Assembly (NCBI GenBank): GCA_020433835.1
Contig: JAGRBY010000355.1
Coordinates: 1 to 7,574, forward strand
DNA: 7,574 nucleotides
Source: Anaerolineae bacterium
Lineage (GTDB): Bacteria > Chloroflexota > Anaerolineae > 4572-78 > J111
Direction of reading: 5' to 3'
Shown here: piece after piece, positions 1-6,534 of the stretch
Position numbering within the stretch: position 1 is the stretch's first letter
Layout: each line of letters starts with the position of its first letter
Position numbers and translations under genes: made by a program
The notes under the pieces: generated by a model
What the model saw: only the letters and a program-made list of their open reading frames with translations
What the model was told of the DNA's origin: nothing
Database searches by the model: none

Positions 1-127
1 CCTGCTTCGTTTTGTACAACATCCTATTCCTGATTTTTGTCTCTTGTCAAATCTGTCTCTGCGTAAGGTAAGTTAATTATTCACAATTCTTTAGTCTTTA
101 CCGGAGACGATGCTGGGAATAAAAATA

Positions 128-154
128 GTAGGACAAGCCAACGACTTATCCTAC
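128..154 (+). promoter_or_regulatory. Imperfect hairpin / operator-like inverted repeat upstream of soxD
   Basis: The arms GTAGGACAAG (128-137) and CTTATCCTAC (145-154) pair over 10 positions with one mismatch (C134 against A148) around a 7-nt loop. The right arm ends 13 nt before the AAGGAG ribosome binding site of the downstream gene. It could be an operator for a dimeric repressor or an mRNA leader hairpin. A T-run (163-167) follows, but 8 nt separate it from the stem, so it is a poor intrinsic terminator. No regulator family is recognisable from the half-site. Confidence 0.4.
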
Positions 155-167
155 GAAACATATTTTT

Positions 168-173
168 AAGGAG
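168..173 (+). promoter_or_regulatory. Ribosome binding site of the SoxD-family gene
   Basis: AAGGAG lies 10 nt upstream of the ATG at 184. It is the strongest Shine-Dalgarno match in the window and fixes that start codon. Confidence 0.8.
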
Positions 174-183
174 TGTTTGCTTT

Positions 184-423
184 ATGAGTATACGTATTCC
201 TTGCCCTCACTGCGGGGAGCGACCGGTGCAGGAGTTTGTGTATGGTGAAATTCCGGTGGTGCCGGATACCCTTACCGACCCGGACGCGCGCGATTTGGAT
301 CGAGCGTTTATGCGGGCTAACCCGGAGGGGGTTCAGGAGGAGGCGTGGTTTCACGTCTACGGCTGTCGGCGCTGGCTGCGGTTAAGCCGTGATACGCGAA
401 CGGATGAGGTTGTCGAACCGTAG
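184..423 (+). CDS. soxD: Sarcosine oxidase delta subunit family protein (SoxD)
   Basis: This 79-residue protein matches the SoxD family, the small zinc-binding subunit of heterotetrameric sarcosine oxidase, which oxidatively demethylates sarcosine to glycine in the cytoplasm. Visible signatures are the N-terminal I-P-C-P-H-C-G-E-R-P block, the central F-M-R-x-N-P-x-G block, and W-F-H-V-Y-G-C-R-R-W near the C terminus, followed by R-D-T. Cys7, Cys10, His57 and Cys61 correspond to the known zinc ligands of the family (two Cys, one His, one Cys). It is somewhat shorter than typical subunits of about 90-100 residues, with a reduced linker and C terminus, but looks intact. In classical operons soxD sits between soxB and soxA; here no alpha, beta or gamma subunit gene follows, and the next gene is convergent. 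Partners could lie upstream of position 1. Counted G+C is 142 of 240 (59%), higher than stretches of the neighbouring signalling genes. Family assignment is confident; activity as part of a sarcosine oxidase is inferred. Confidence 0.88.
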   Translation: MSIRIPCPHCGERPVQEFVYGEIPVVPDTLTDPDARDLDRAFMRANPEGVQEEAWFHVYGCRRWLRLSRDTRTDEVVEP

Positions 424-463
424 TCAATACGTGAGGCTGGTGTGGAGCGGTAATTTAAAATTA

Positions 464-495
464 GGTGACAGTCACTTGCTCAAGTGACTGTCACC
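464..495 (-). terminator. Perfect 15-bp inverted repeat between convergent genes, probable terminator or REP-like element
   Basis: The arms 464-478 (GGTGACAGTCACTTG) and 481-495 are exact reverse complements around a 2-nt CT spacer. The repeat lies 40 nt after the SoxD-family stop and 26 nt beyond the stop of the response-regulator gene. Read on the - strand, the stem is followed by TAATTTTAAATTA, a moderate U-rich tail, so termination of the kinase-regulator transcript is plausible. Read on the + strand it is followed by CGTATATTG, a poor tail. Each arm also contains a hyphenated palindrome (GTGAC-N-GTCAC at 465-475 and 484-494), which is more structure than a simple terminator needs and leaves a dispersed repeat or a protein-binding site possible. 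Confidence 0.6.
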
Positions 496-521
496 GTATA
501 TTGAAGGCGTTTAGGCTGCTT

Positions 522-899
522 TTAAGGGTTGAAGCGTTTGGCGAGATCGCGCAATTGATTAAAGCTTATCGGCTTAAGCAGCACCAGATCGGCATCATCG
601 GAAATGCTTTTGGCTAGAAGCGCATCGGCTGTAGCCAGGATAACGCGCGTGTTTTGCAAACGCTCGTCGCCACGGATACGCTGGAGGATCTCTTTGCCGG
701 AGTGGTGAGGCAGATGTAAATCTAACACAACCATGGCGGGTACGGTTTCGGTTAGACGCTCGATGGCTTGCTGGCCGTCGAAGATAACCTCGGTTTCGTA
801 ATCGGCCATACGTAGTGCTTGGGAGAAGATGACGGATTGTTTTTTGTCGTCCTCGATGACTAAGGCGATGGGTTTGCTGTTAGCTGGGGTGTTTTCCAT
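522..899 (-). CDS. Single-domain response regulator (CheY-like receiver)
   Basis: The 125-residue product is a lone receiver domain. The acidic pocket E16-D17-D18 follows the first beta strand, Asp60 in V-V-L-D-L-H-L-P is the phosphoryl acceptor, Thr90 is the switch Thr after I-L-A, and Lys109-Pro110 is the conserved K-P pair. No output domain follows, so it acts by protein contact or as a phosphorelay intermediate, not by binding DNA itself. The ATG at 899 lies inside the 3' end of the kinase gene (20-nt overlap) and is preceded by AGGAG at 907-911, seven nt away, which suggests translational coupling. The upstream kinase is the natural phosphodonor. The gene appears to be the last of its operon, with an inverted repeat beyond its stop. 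Confidence 0.93.
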   Translation of the reverse strand: MENTPANSKPIALVIEDDKKQSVIFSQALRMADYETEVIFDGQQAIERLTETVPAMVVLDLHLPHHSGKEILQRIRGDERLQNTRVILATADALLAKSISDDADLVLLKPISFNQLRDLAKRFNP

Positions 900-3129
900 T
901 GCGTTGCTCCTGGTTTACGTGTAAGGGTAGAAAAATAGTGAAGGTACTGCCGACGCCGATTTCGCTATCTAGCGTAATGTAACCGCCCATAATGATGGTC
1001 AGTTGTTTGACAATTGAGAGACCCAACCCTGAGCCGCCGTGCTCGCGGGTAACGGTGCCGTCTACCTGACGGAAAGCTTCAAAGATATAGTCTTGGGCTT
1101 CAGCCGGTATACCCGGCCCGGTATCGGTTACTTGAATGGCCCATTGGCTTTCGGTAGGGCAAAAGATACATATACGAACCTCTCCTTGGCCGGTAAACTT
1201 GATAGCGTTGCCCACCAAGTTGGCGAGCATTTGCCGTAGCCAGTCGATATCGCCTATCAATGTTTGGGGTACATTCTCGGTTATCTCGCTTTCTAGAGAC
1301 AACCCCTTTGTTTGAGCCAGAGGGCCAAACATCGACTTTGTATCTGTAACAAGGTTGGTAACGGTGAAAGAAGCCATCTTTAAGGCGACACCACCGGACT
1401 CGATGCGGGCTTGATTCAACAAGTTGTTGATGAACGAGAGCAGTTGGCTGGTGCTGTCGATGATTTCGCCGGTGGCTCCCAGTTGGTCTTGAGTGAGGTC
1501 GCCAAATACACCGGCTTGCAGCATTTCGGAAAAACCTAAGATGCCGCCCAGCGGTGTCCGTAGATCGTGGCTGACGTTGGCCAATAGCTGAGTTTTTAGG
1601 CGCGAAGCCTCAAGGGCCTGATCACGCGCCAGTTCTAAGGCTTCCTCGGCCTTTTTTCGATCCGTTATATCTGTTGCAACACCAAGTACCTGATTGACGC
1701 TGCCGTTTTTGTCGAAAATAGGCCGCTTGATGGTTTTACGCCAAACTTCTTGACCTCTGATGTTAATGATTTTTTCCTCATCGTGTCTTAGTTCCTGGCC
1801 GGTATTGATAACCTGTATTTCCTCGCGTCTATACTTTTCGACCAGTTCATTGTTAGGATTGAGATCTTTATCCGTTTTACCAAGAAGGTTGTCTAGGGAG
1901 GTTCGATAGGCGTCGGTGAAGGCTTTATTGGCCAGCACATAACGTCCATCTACATCTTTGGCAAAGATAAAGTGGGGGTTGATATCGATAACTTGTTGAA
2001 GAAATTCACGTTGTCGCTTTAAGGTTTCTTCACGCTCGTGCAGCTGCTTGGCCATGGTATTAAAAGCCAGTGCTACCTGGCCAACCTCATTATGGCTAAC
2101 CAGATCGATCTGATGTCTTAGGTCACCCCGCCCAATTTGAACGGCACCGGTTCGCAGGCGCTCCATGGGCTTTATAATCAACTGCCCTAAAAAGCGTCCG
2201 GTGACGATCATGACCACAAAACCACAGATTGCCAGACCGCCACCCAATAAAAACAGAGCTGTTTGGCTGGTAGCAAAGACCTCCGCTGTAGGAACTTCGG
2301 TGACAACAACCCATTTTGTGTCTGCTACCGGCCGATTGACGCCGACAACCTCGATGTTCGCGAAGTTGAAATATGTATTTGTACTTTGCTCATCTGAGGC
2401 GTTTAAGATCGCTTCTAATTCCGGGCGGTTACGCAGGTTGGTTCGGGCCAGGGCAATATTAACATTGGTGTGGGCCACAATTTGCCCCTCTTGATTGACA
2501 ATGTAAGCTTGTCCGGTTTCTCCAAAGGTGAGATCGGCAACCACGTCCCATAAAACATTCATTTGTAGACGAGCGGCAACAACACCACCATCGGAGGCAT
2601 GGGCCGCGATGATTAAGTAAGGCTGGCTGGTTGCCGAAATTTCTACACTACCTAAATATAGCTCGCCCTTTGCGGCTTGCTGAAACCAGACGGACTGGGG
2701 AATGGTGAATTGGTTGGCTATGATCGGGGCATCTTTGGAGGCTCCACTGATTACATGTCCACGATTATCCAGGCGGACAATTTCTAACAGAGCGGGATTT
2801 TGTTTTAAGAGTTGATCAAGAAGATCGGGTTGGGCGGCCAGAAGTTCAGCATCCAGCAGCCCTACCACATTCATGCTGCTGATTGTTCGCTCCATAAAGG
2901 ACGATACAACCTCGGCAGCGTAGCGGGCTGCTTCATCTTGGCGTTGGCGCCAGGTACGCTGCTCGGTATCAAAAATGAAGGTGTAAACGCCAACACCAAT
3001 AATGAGGAGTGTGGCTAACAAGATGCCGCCAAGCAGTATCAACAGTCGCCAACGTAAGCTGTGGCGCCGTTTAAGGGCAAAGGATGCAAGCGGGCGGGTT
3101 GAAACGTTTGGTTTATTAAGGGACGACAT
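880..3129 (-). CDS. Membrane sensor histidine kinase (Cache-HAMP-PAS-HisKA-HATPase_c)
   Basis: The 749-residue product is a complete sensor kinase. A short basic cytoplasmic start leads into membrane segment 1 (about 28-53), a large extracytoplasmic region of double-Cache type (about 60-285), membrane segment 2 (about 290-314), a HAMP linker (about 312-365), a PAS domain (about 375-492, ending in the usual D-I-T-D-R-K-K-A-E-E coiled linker), HisKA and HATPase_c. His521 in V-S-H-D-L-R-T-P-L is the phosphorylation site. The ATP lid motifs are all present: N-box with N637 and N641 before A-I-K-F-T, G1 box D669-T-G-P-G-I-P, F-box around I-F-E-A-F-R-Q-V-D (682-690), and G2 box G-G-S-G-L-G-L-S-I-V (698-707). 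The ligand cannot be read from the Cache sequence; small organic acids or amino acids are common for this fold. The ATG at 3129 has only a weak Shine-Dalgarno; the one nearby in-frame-independent ATG upstream stops after six codons. It overlaps the downstream receiver gene, its likely partner. Confidence 0.94.
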   Translation of the reverse strand: MSSLNKPNVSTRPLASFALKRRHSLRWRLLILLGGILLATLLIIGVGVYTFIFDTEQRTWRQRQDEAARYAAEVVSSFMERTISSMNVVGLLDAELLAAQPDLLDQLLKQNPALLEIVRLDNRGHVISGASKDAPIIANQFTIPQSVWFQQAAKGELYLGSVEISATSQPYLIIAAHASDGGVVAARLQMNVLWDVVADLTFGETGQAYIVNQEGQIVAHTNVNIALARTNLRNRPELEAILNASDEQSTNTYFNFANIEVVGVNRPVADTKWVVVTEVPTAEVFATSQTALFLLGGGLAICGFVVMIVTGRFLGQLIIKPMERLRTGAVQIGRGDLRHQIDLVSHNEVGQVALAFNTMAKQLHEREETLKRQREFLQQVIDINPHFIFAKDVDGRYVLANKAFTDAYRTSLDNLLGKTDKDLNPNNELVEKYRREEIQVINTGQELRHDEEKIINIRGQEVWRKTIKRPIFDKNGSVNQVLGVATDITDRKKAEEALELARDQALEASRLKTQLLANVSHDLRTPLGGILGFSEMLQAGVFGDLTQDQLGATGEIIDSTSQLLSFINNLLNQARIESGGVALKMASFTVTNLVTDTKSMFGPLAQTKGLSLESEITENVPQTLIGDIDWLRQMLANLVGNAIKFTGQGEVRICIFCPTESQWAIQVTDTGPGIPAEAQDYIFEAFRQVDGTVTREHGGSGLGLSIVKQLTIIMGGYITLDSEIGVGSTFTIFLPLHVNQEQRNGKHPS

Positions 3130-3159
3130 TGCTCATACCGGGTTCTGGTGAAAAGGTCT

Positions 3160-3165
3160 ATTATA
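3160..3165 (-). promoter_or_regulatory. Possible -10 box upstream of the kinase gene
   Basis: The - strand reads TATAAT here, an exact -10 consensus, inside the 73-nt gap between the CNB gene and the kinase gene. A start about 7 nt downstream would give a leader of roughly 24 nt. No good -35 hexamer is present at 16-18 bp; the spacer is a T-rich tract including seven consecutive Ts. No terminator hairpin for the upstream gene is visible in the gap, so co-transcription with the CNB gene is equally possible. Confidence 0.35.
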
Positions 3166-3202
3166 AAAAAATCACTTCTAACTATTTTAACAAAAAATGC
3201 GA

Positions 3203-3796
3203 TTACTTACCAGATGCATTGATGGAACTATCTTGATGTACATGGCTATTGTATTGAGAATGGGCATTGCGTAGATAGCGAACCAAAACCTGAATGATTT
3301 TGCGGGCAATGGTGCTGTGGTCATCTAATAATTCTAAAAAAGCCTCCTGATCGAGCCGGAACAGACGGGTATCCTCCAGGGCGGTTACGGTAGCCACCCT
3401 CGGGCCGGGATCAAGAAGCGAAAACTCGCCAAATACTTCGCTCTCACTAAGGGTGCTGATGACGTGTGTTTCGTTATGCACCTTCACCTCACCATCAGCA
3501 ATAATGTAGAGAGAACTGCCTAAATCCCCCTTCTTGATAATGGCGTCACCCGCTTTGACCTCAATTTCTTCCAATACAGCAGCGACTTCAGCCAAAATTT
3601 CTTCTGGGGTTTCGGAAAAAATACCCACGGTTTTTAGTAAAATGATTTTTTCAACTAACGAACGCATTTTATTCTCTTGGTTCGGTGTGGTCTTATTATA
3701 ATAGGCGTAGTTCCTATCATACCTGTTTTTAATAATTTGACTATATTTAGAGGGTTCTAATTGGCGTAAGGTAGAAAGGGCTGTTTTGCGAACCAA
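3203..3796 (-). CDS. Cyclic-nucleotide-binding (CNB/CRP-like) domain protein, likely the detached C-terminal part of the transporter gene
   Basis: The only canonical initiation codon that keeps this whole frame is a TTG at 3796, giving 197 residues, but no Shine-Dalgarno precedes it. The first ~20 residues (V-R-K-T-A-L-S-T-L-R-Q-L) look like the end of a HEAT repeat. The CNB domain spans about 50-175, with the phosphate-binding cassette F-G-E-F-S-L-L-D (122-129) followed by the conserved Arg133 in G-P-R-V-A-T-V, so cyclic nucleotide binding is plausible. No helix-turn-helix follows, so it is not a CRP-type transcription factor. A better-supported independent start is the ATG at 3667 (residue 44), with a weak A-A-G-A-G-A upstream, which would give a 154-residue stand-alone CNB protein. 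Upstream of 3796 the same frame stays open back to the TAA at 3932-3934 and joins the transporter gene. It is either the severed regulatory domain of that protein or a separately made partner subunit. Confidence 0.7.
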   Translation of the reverse strand: MVRKTALSTLRQLEPSKYSQIIKNRYDRNYAYYNKTTPNQENKMRSLVEKIILLKTVGIFSETPEEILAEVAAVLEEIEVKAGDAIIKKGDLGSSLYIIADGEVKVHNETHVISTLSESEVFGEFSLLDPGPRVATVTALEDTRLFRLDQEAFLELLDDHSTIARKIIQVLVRYLRNAHSQYNSHVHQDSSINASGK

Positions 3797-3931
3797 GGTG
3801 TCGGAACTGCGGGTAGCTTCGGCTACGCTTGGGGCTAGGGCTGTGAGGTTCAGTTTGGTAATCGTATAAAGGGCTGCTGCTTTGGTCCACGGGGTAAGCT
3901 GGGCCTCGGAAGCGGTAATAATATTATCGAG
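3797..3931 (-). pseudogene. HEAT-repeat coding stretch between the in-frame stop and the CNB gene
   Basis: Translated in the frame shared by both neighbours, these 45 codons contain no stop and give LDNIITASEAQLTPW followed by a helical, Ala/Leu-rich HEAT-like repeat ending in S-S-D-T and then L-V-R-K-T-A at the TTG. The pattern (P-W-x-x-A-A-A-L-Y-x-I-x-K-L, then D-x-L-V-R-x-T-A) is typical of HEAT repeats linking a transporter domain to a C-terminal CNB domain. There is no ATG or GTG in this frame here, so the stretch cannot be translated except by readthrough of the TAA or initiation at a rare codon. It is therefore coding-like sequence that conventional gene calling would leave as intergenic. 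Confidence 0.7.
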
Positions 3932-3934
3932 TTA
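3932..3934 (-). other. In-frame TAA interrupting the transporter-HEAT-CNB reading frame
   Basis: The codons around it read CAA CAA TAT TAA CTC GAT on the - strand. The 864-codon frame upstream and the 242-codon frame downstream are in the same phase, so this single codon (position 865 of about 1107) is all that separates them. A single-base change from CAA (Gln), GAA, AAA or TAT/TAC would create it. No frameshift is needed. Confidence 0.85.
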
Positions 3935-6526
3935 ATATTGTTGGTCTCGAGTAAGTTGGGGAACAAGGTGTTGAAGTTGGGTTAGGCTTTGTGTTGGCGT
4001 TAGATTATCTAACAAGGGCAGAACCAGGGGCTTTAAATCGGGTGAAATGGTCACATCGATAATTTCTAACGCATATGTTTTTTTCTTGTCCCATAATCCC
4101 CCTAGCGATGCACTGTCGCCTTTTAGATTATCCCAAGCCGATAAAATTGTCTGCCGAGGGTAGATAAATGATAAAAGAAGCGCGATACATCTGCGGCAGC
4201 GGGCCAGTTCATTTTTTACAGCGGTTTCAACCAGTTGGAAGCGGTCGTCCTCAGCAAAGCTGGTAATCGCCGCCAGAAACCAGGTGGCTTGCAGGACCTC
4301 AACTCTAATCTCCTGTTTTATGCGTTCTTGCTCGCTTTCAAGAGCCTGATACTTACAATGACGAAGCCCAATAAGCGCGTGGGTCCTTACCTGCACATCG
4401 GGGAAATGGGTGTGATTTTCTAAAATTGATACGGCTTCAGGGCCTCGTATTCGGCCACATACTTGAATCAGTTGAATGAGTGAGGCCTTTTTGTTAGAGG
4501 AATTTTCCAGCGCTGTTTTTAGTTGATCGATGATTTTTTCGCCGGCGGCAACCAGGGCCGTAAAGGCCGCCGACCGCACTTTGGGAGCATCTAGGCTGTC
4601 AATGACCGCCGCCCAAATGCTCGGATCATCGCGTTTTTTGGTGGCTAGTAGGGCTGTTTCCCGCACTTCCAGTTTGTCATCGTTTAGCAATTTCAATAGA
4701 AGGGGATTAAATGAGTCTTGCTCTATCTCGACCAAAACGTGGGCAGCCAAAAGCCGATCTTCGACCTGAGATGAGTTGGCCCAATCGGTTAGTTTTTGGG
4801 CCAGTTGGGTATAAAGTTGCTCCGTTTGATCGGTATATTTTAGCAGACCAACCATTGCTCCTAGACGTATATGCGACTGAGCGCTATACAGGTAAGGCGT
4901 TACTTCAGAAATTACGTTGGACCCACCCAGTGCTGTGTATGTCCGTAGCGCACACCCTTGAACTTTTGCGGAGGAGTCATCGTTAATGAGCGGTTTGACG
5001 GCTGTTGCTGTGGCGCTTAACATCAGGTTTTCGATGCGCTGTAGAGCGGTTTGCCGAATTTCAGGAGCCGGGTGGGTTAGCAGGCTTTCCAGATATTGCG
5101 GAATCGATTCGGGCATAAGCTCCTCCAGTTTATCTAAAGAATAAAGCACAACCCCAGGGTGGCGGCTACGCAGTCCTTCTTTAAAGATACCGATGTGCGA
5201 GCGATTGATCTCGATGGTGGTTTCGGGAAGACGACGCTTGACGAGTGCTTGTAGCAAGATAACCGGGTAGAGCCGGTTGATCCAGATGACAACTCCAATC
5301 CAGGCAACCAGCACCCCGAGTAGCATAATCATAATTTGCATAGAACTGAAGCCAAAGGCGGCGCTTAGGCCAATAAGCAGCACCCCGGCTAGCCCGCCGG
5401 CCACCGGTTTGATCATGCTTTCTACAACTGTCTGCGCCCGTAGCTGTAAATGCTCCGGCAGCGGTTCGTACAGTACCTGCCACGCAGCGCGATTGATGGT
5501 GTAGGCCAGAATTTCGTTTGAAAATCGGGTTATTACCACCAGCCAAAAAAGTACAATTGCAAATTGAAACAGCGTGCCTATAGCCACTGTCAAGCCTGTG
5601 CCGGCCAGAATAACGACCGGCATCAACAGCAGCCCAAATCGAAGGCCATAATGGCTGATCAGCTTGCCGGAGACAATGGCCCCTAAGATCAATGTGAGCA
5701 GGCTCGATAGGCCAAAAAAGATGCCTAAGAAGCTGGCCAATTCATCGGCGTCGGGATAATGGATTTCAACCTGATCGTAAAAAGCATTGTCCAAGGCGTA
5801 AAAGGAGATAGCGTACAGTCCGGCCAGCAAAAAGATTAAGACGATATATTGGTTTTTGAAGAGGCCGAAGAACGTGTGTTGCGGCGTAATTTCGGTCGTT
5901 TCTTCCTCGACGATCTCCTCAGGTGGTTTGGAAAATCGCAAAATATATGTCTGGACAAGCAGTGCGCACAAAAAGCTAACGGAGGTTACGACAAGCAGGT
6001 TGGGTGTTCCGACCAATCGCACAAAGCCAGGCACTAAAAATCCCGCGATAGCCTCTGATAGCGTAAGGCCGATGCCTATCAAACCGAAGAGTCGCTTGCC
6101 CTGTCGTAAATCAAACAGGTGAACGGCCATGCTCCAAAATCCTAAGTTAGCAAACGCCCAGCTTACCTCATACCAAATCGCCAAACTGGGCAGCGTCCAT
6201 ATAGGATGGGCTGTCTCTAGCGCCATGCGGAAAAACAGAGGCACCACGGCCAAAATCGCGAGGTTGATGGACACGAAGAGCGAAAATGAAATGTGCTTTT
6301 CTAAAAAGGTGTACCCCAGACCGCTTAAGGTCGTGACTACAGCAAAGCCAATATAGATATAAGGGATGGCTTGGGCACTGAACTTTTCTAGGAAAAGGCT
6401 GTAGGCCGCAGTTTCAGTGATAAGGGCCGGGATACCCATAAAGAAGGCATAGATTAACATCCAACTAACCAGCCAGCCTTCTCCCGGACGGATATTTAAG
6501 GTGTTCAGAATCTTGGTCGGAGTCAT
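3932..6526 (-). CDS. NTT/MFS-like polytopic membrane transporter fused to HEAT repeats
   Basis: The 864-residue product has about 12 predicted membrane segments in residues 18-420, split by a charged loop rich in Glu (about 200-215). A soluble C-terminal half of HEAT-type helical repeats follows, from about 440 to the end. Family-like landmarks are the N-terminal R-P-G-E-G-W, F-D-L-R-Q-G-K-R-L-F-G-L-I-G (138-151), and Y-E-P-L-P-E-H-L-Q-L-R-A-Q followed by K-P-V-A-G-G-L-A-G (353-381). These resemble the nucleotide transporter (ATP/ADP translocase-like) branch of the major facilitator fold. Classical family members exchange ATP for ADP in intracellular bacteria and plastids; the substrate of free-living homologues with HEAT and CNB domains is not established, and I do not assign one. 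The ATG at 6526 begins 8 nt after the methyltransferase stop without a clear Shine-Dalgarno, suggesting coupling. The protein stops in the middle of its HEAT array; the same frame continues into the CNB gene after one TAA, so this product is probably truncated relative to its ancestor. Confidence 0.85.
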   Translation of the reverse strand: MTPTKILNTLNIRPGEGWLVSWMLIYAFFMGIPALITETAAYSLFLEKFSAQAIPYIYIGFAVVTTLSGLGYTFLEKHISFSLFVSINLAILAVVPLFFRMALETAHPIWTLPSLAIWYEVSWAFANLGFWSMAVHLFDLRQGKRLFGLIGIGLTLSEAIAGFLVPGFVRLVGTPNLLVVTSVSFLCALLVQTYILRFSKPPEEIVEEETTEITPQHTFFGLFKNQYIVLIFLLAGLYAISFYALDNAFYDQVEIHYPDADELASFLGIFFGLSSLLTLILGAIVSGKLISHYGLRFGLLLMPVVILAGTGLTVAIGTLFQFAIVLFWLVVITRFSNEILAYTINRAAWQVLYEPLPEHLQLRAQTVVESMIKPVAGGLAGVLLIGLSAAFGFSSMQIMIMLLGVLVAWIGVVIWINRLYPVILLQALVKRRLPETTIEINRSHIGIFKEGLRSRHPGVVLYSLDKLEELMPESIPQYLESLLTHPAPEIRQTALQRIENLMLSATATAVKPLINDDSSAKVQGCALRTYTALGGSNVISEVTPYLYSAQSHIRLGAMVGLLKYTDQTEQLYTQLAQKLTDWANSSQVEDRLLAAHVLVEIEQDSFNPLLLKLLNDDKLEVRETALLATKKRDDPSIWAAVIDSLDAPKVRSAAFTALVAAGEKIIDQLKTALENSSNKKASLIQLIQVCGRIRGPEAVSILENHTHFPDVQVRTHALIGLRHCKYQALESEQERIKQEIRVEVLQATWFLAAITSFAEDDRFQLVETAVKNELARCRRCIALLLSFIYPRQTILSAWDNLKGDSASLGGLWDKKKTYALEIIDVTISPDLKPLVLPLLDNLTPTQSLTQLQHLVPQLTRDQQY

Positions 6527-6534
6527 CTAGGATC

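Larger units (their letters stand above)
1..183. other. Intergenic leader without a recognisable gene
   Basis: All three forward frames hit stop codons within the first 76 bases, so at most a short, unrecognisable C-terminal tail of an upstream + strand gene could lie here. The region is AT-richer than the gene that follows. It holds an imperfect inverted repeat at 128-154, a ribosome binding site at 168-173 and a weak promoter-like pair, -35 TTTACC at 97-102 and -10 TAAAAA at 120-125 with a 17-bp spacer. That pair matches consensus at only 4 of 6 positions in each box, so it is a suggestion only. Confidence 0.5.

Noticed and set aside
464..495. CRISPR-like repeat
   Set aside because: Only two short, inverted units are present, with no spacers and no cas genes.
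2165..2494. 109-codon + strand open frame
   Set aside because: It is antisense to the Cache-TM2 part of the kinase and has no domain signature.
3203..3796. CRP/FNR-type transcription factor
   Set aside because: The protein ends shortly after the CNB domain's C-terminal helix; no helix-turn-helix follows.
3932..3934. Recoding of the stop as selenocysteine or pyrrolysine
   Set aside because: The codon is UAA; those systems use UGA and UAG respectively. Only near-cognate readthrough would apply.
4530..4986. Overlapping + strand open frames inside the HEAT region
   Set aside because: They are antisense to the HEAT-repeat coding sequence, low in complexity, and lack ribosome binding sites.
5181..5546. 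121-codon - strand open frame in another phase
   Set aside because: It is an out-of-frame reading of the transporter's membrane segments; the Trp/Arg/His-rich product has no recognisable family.
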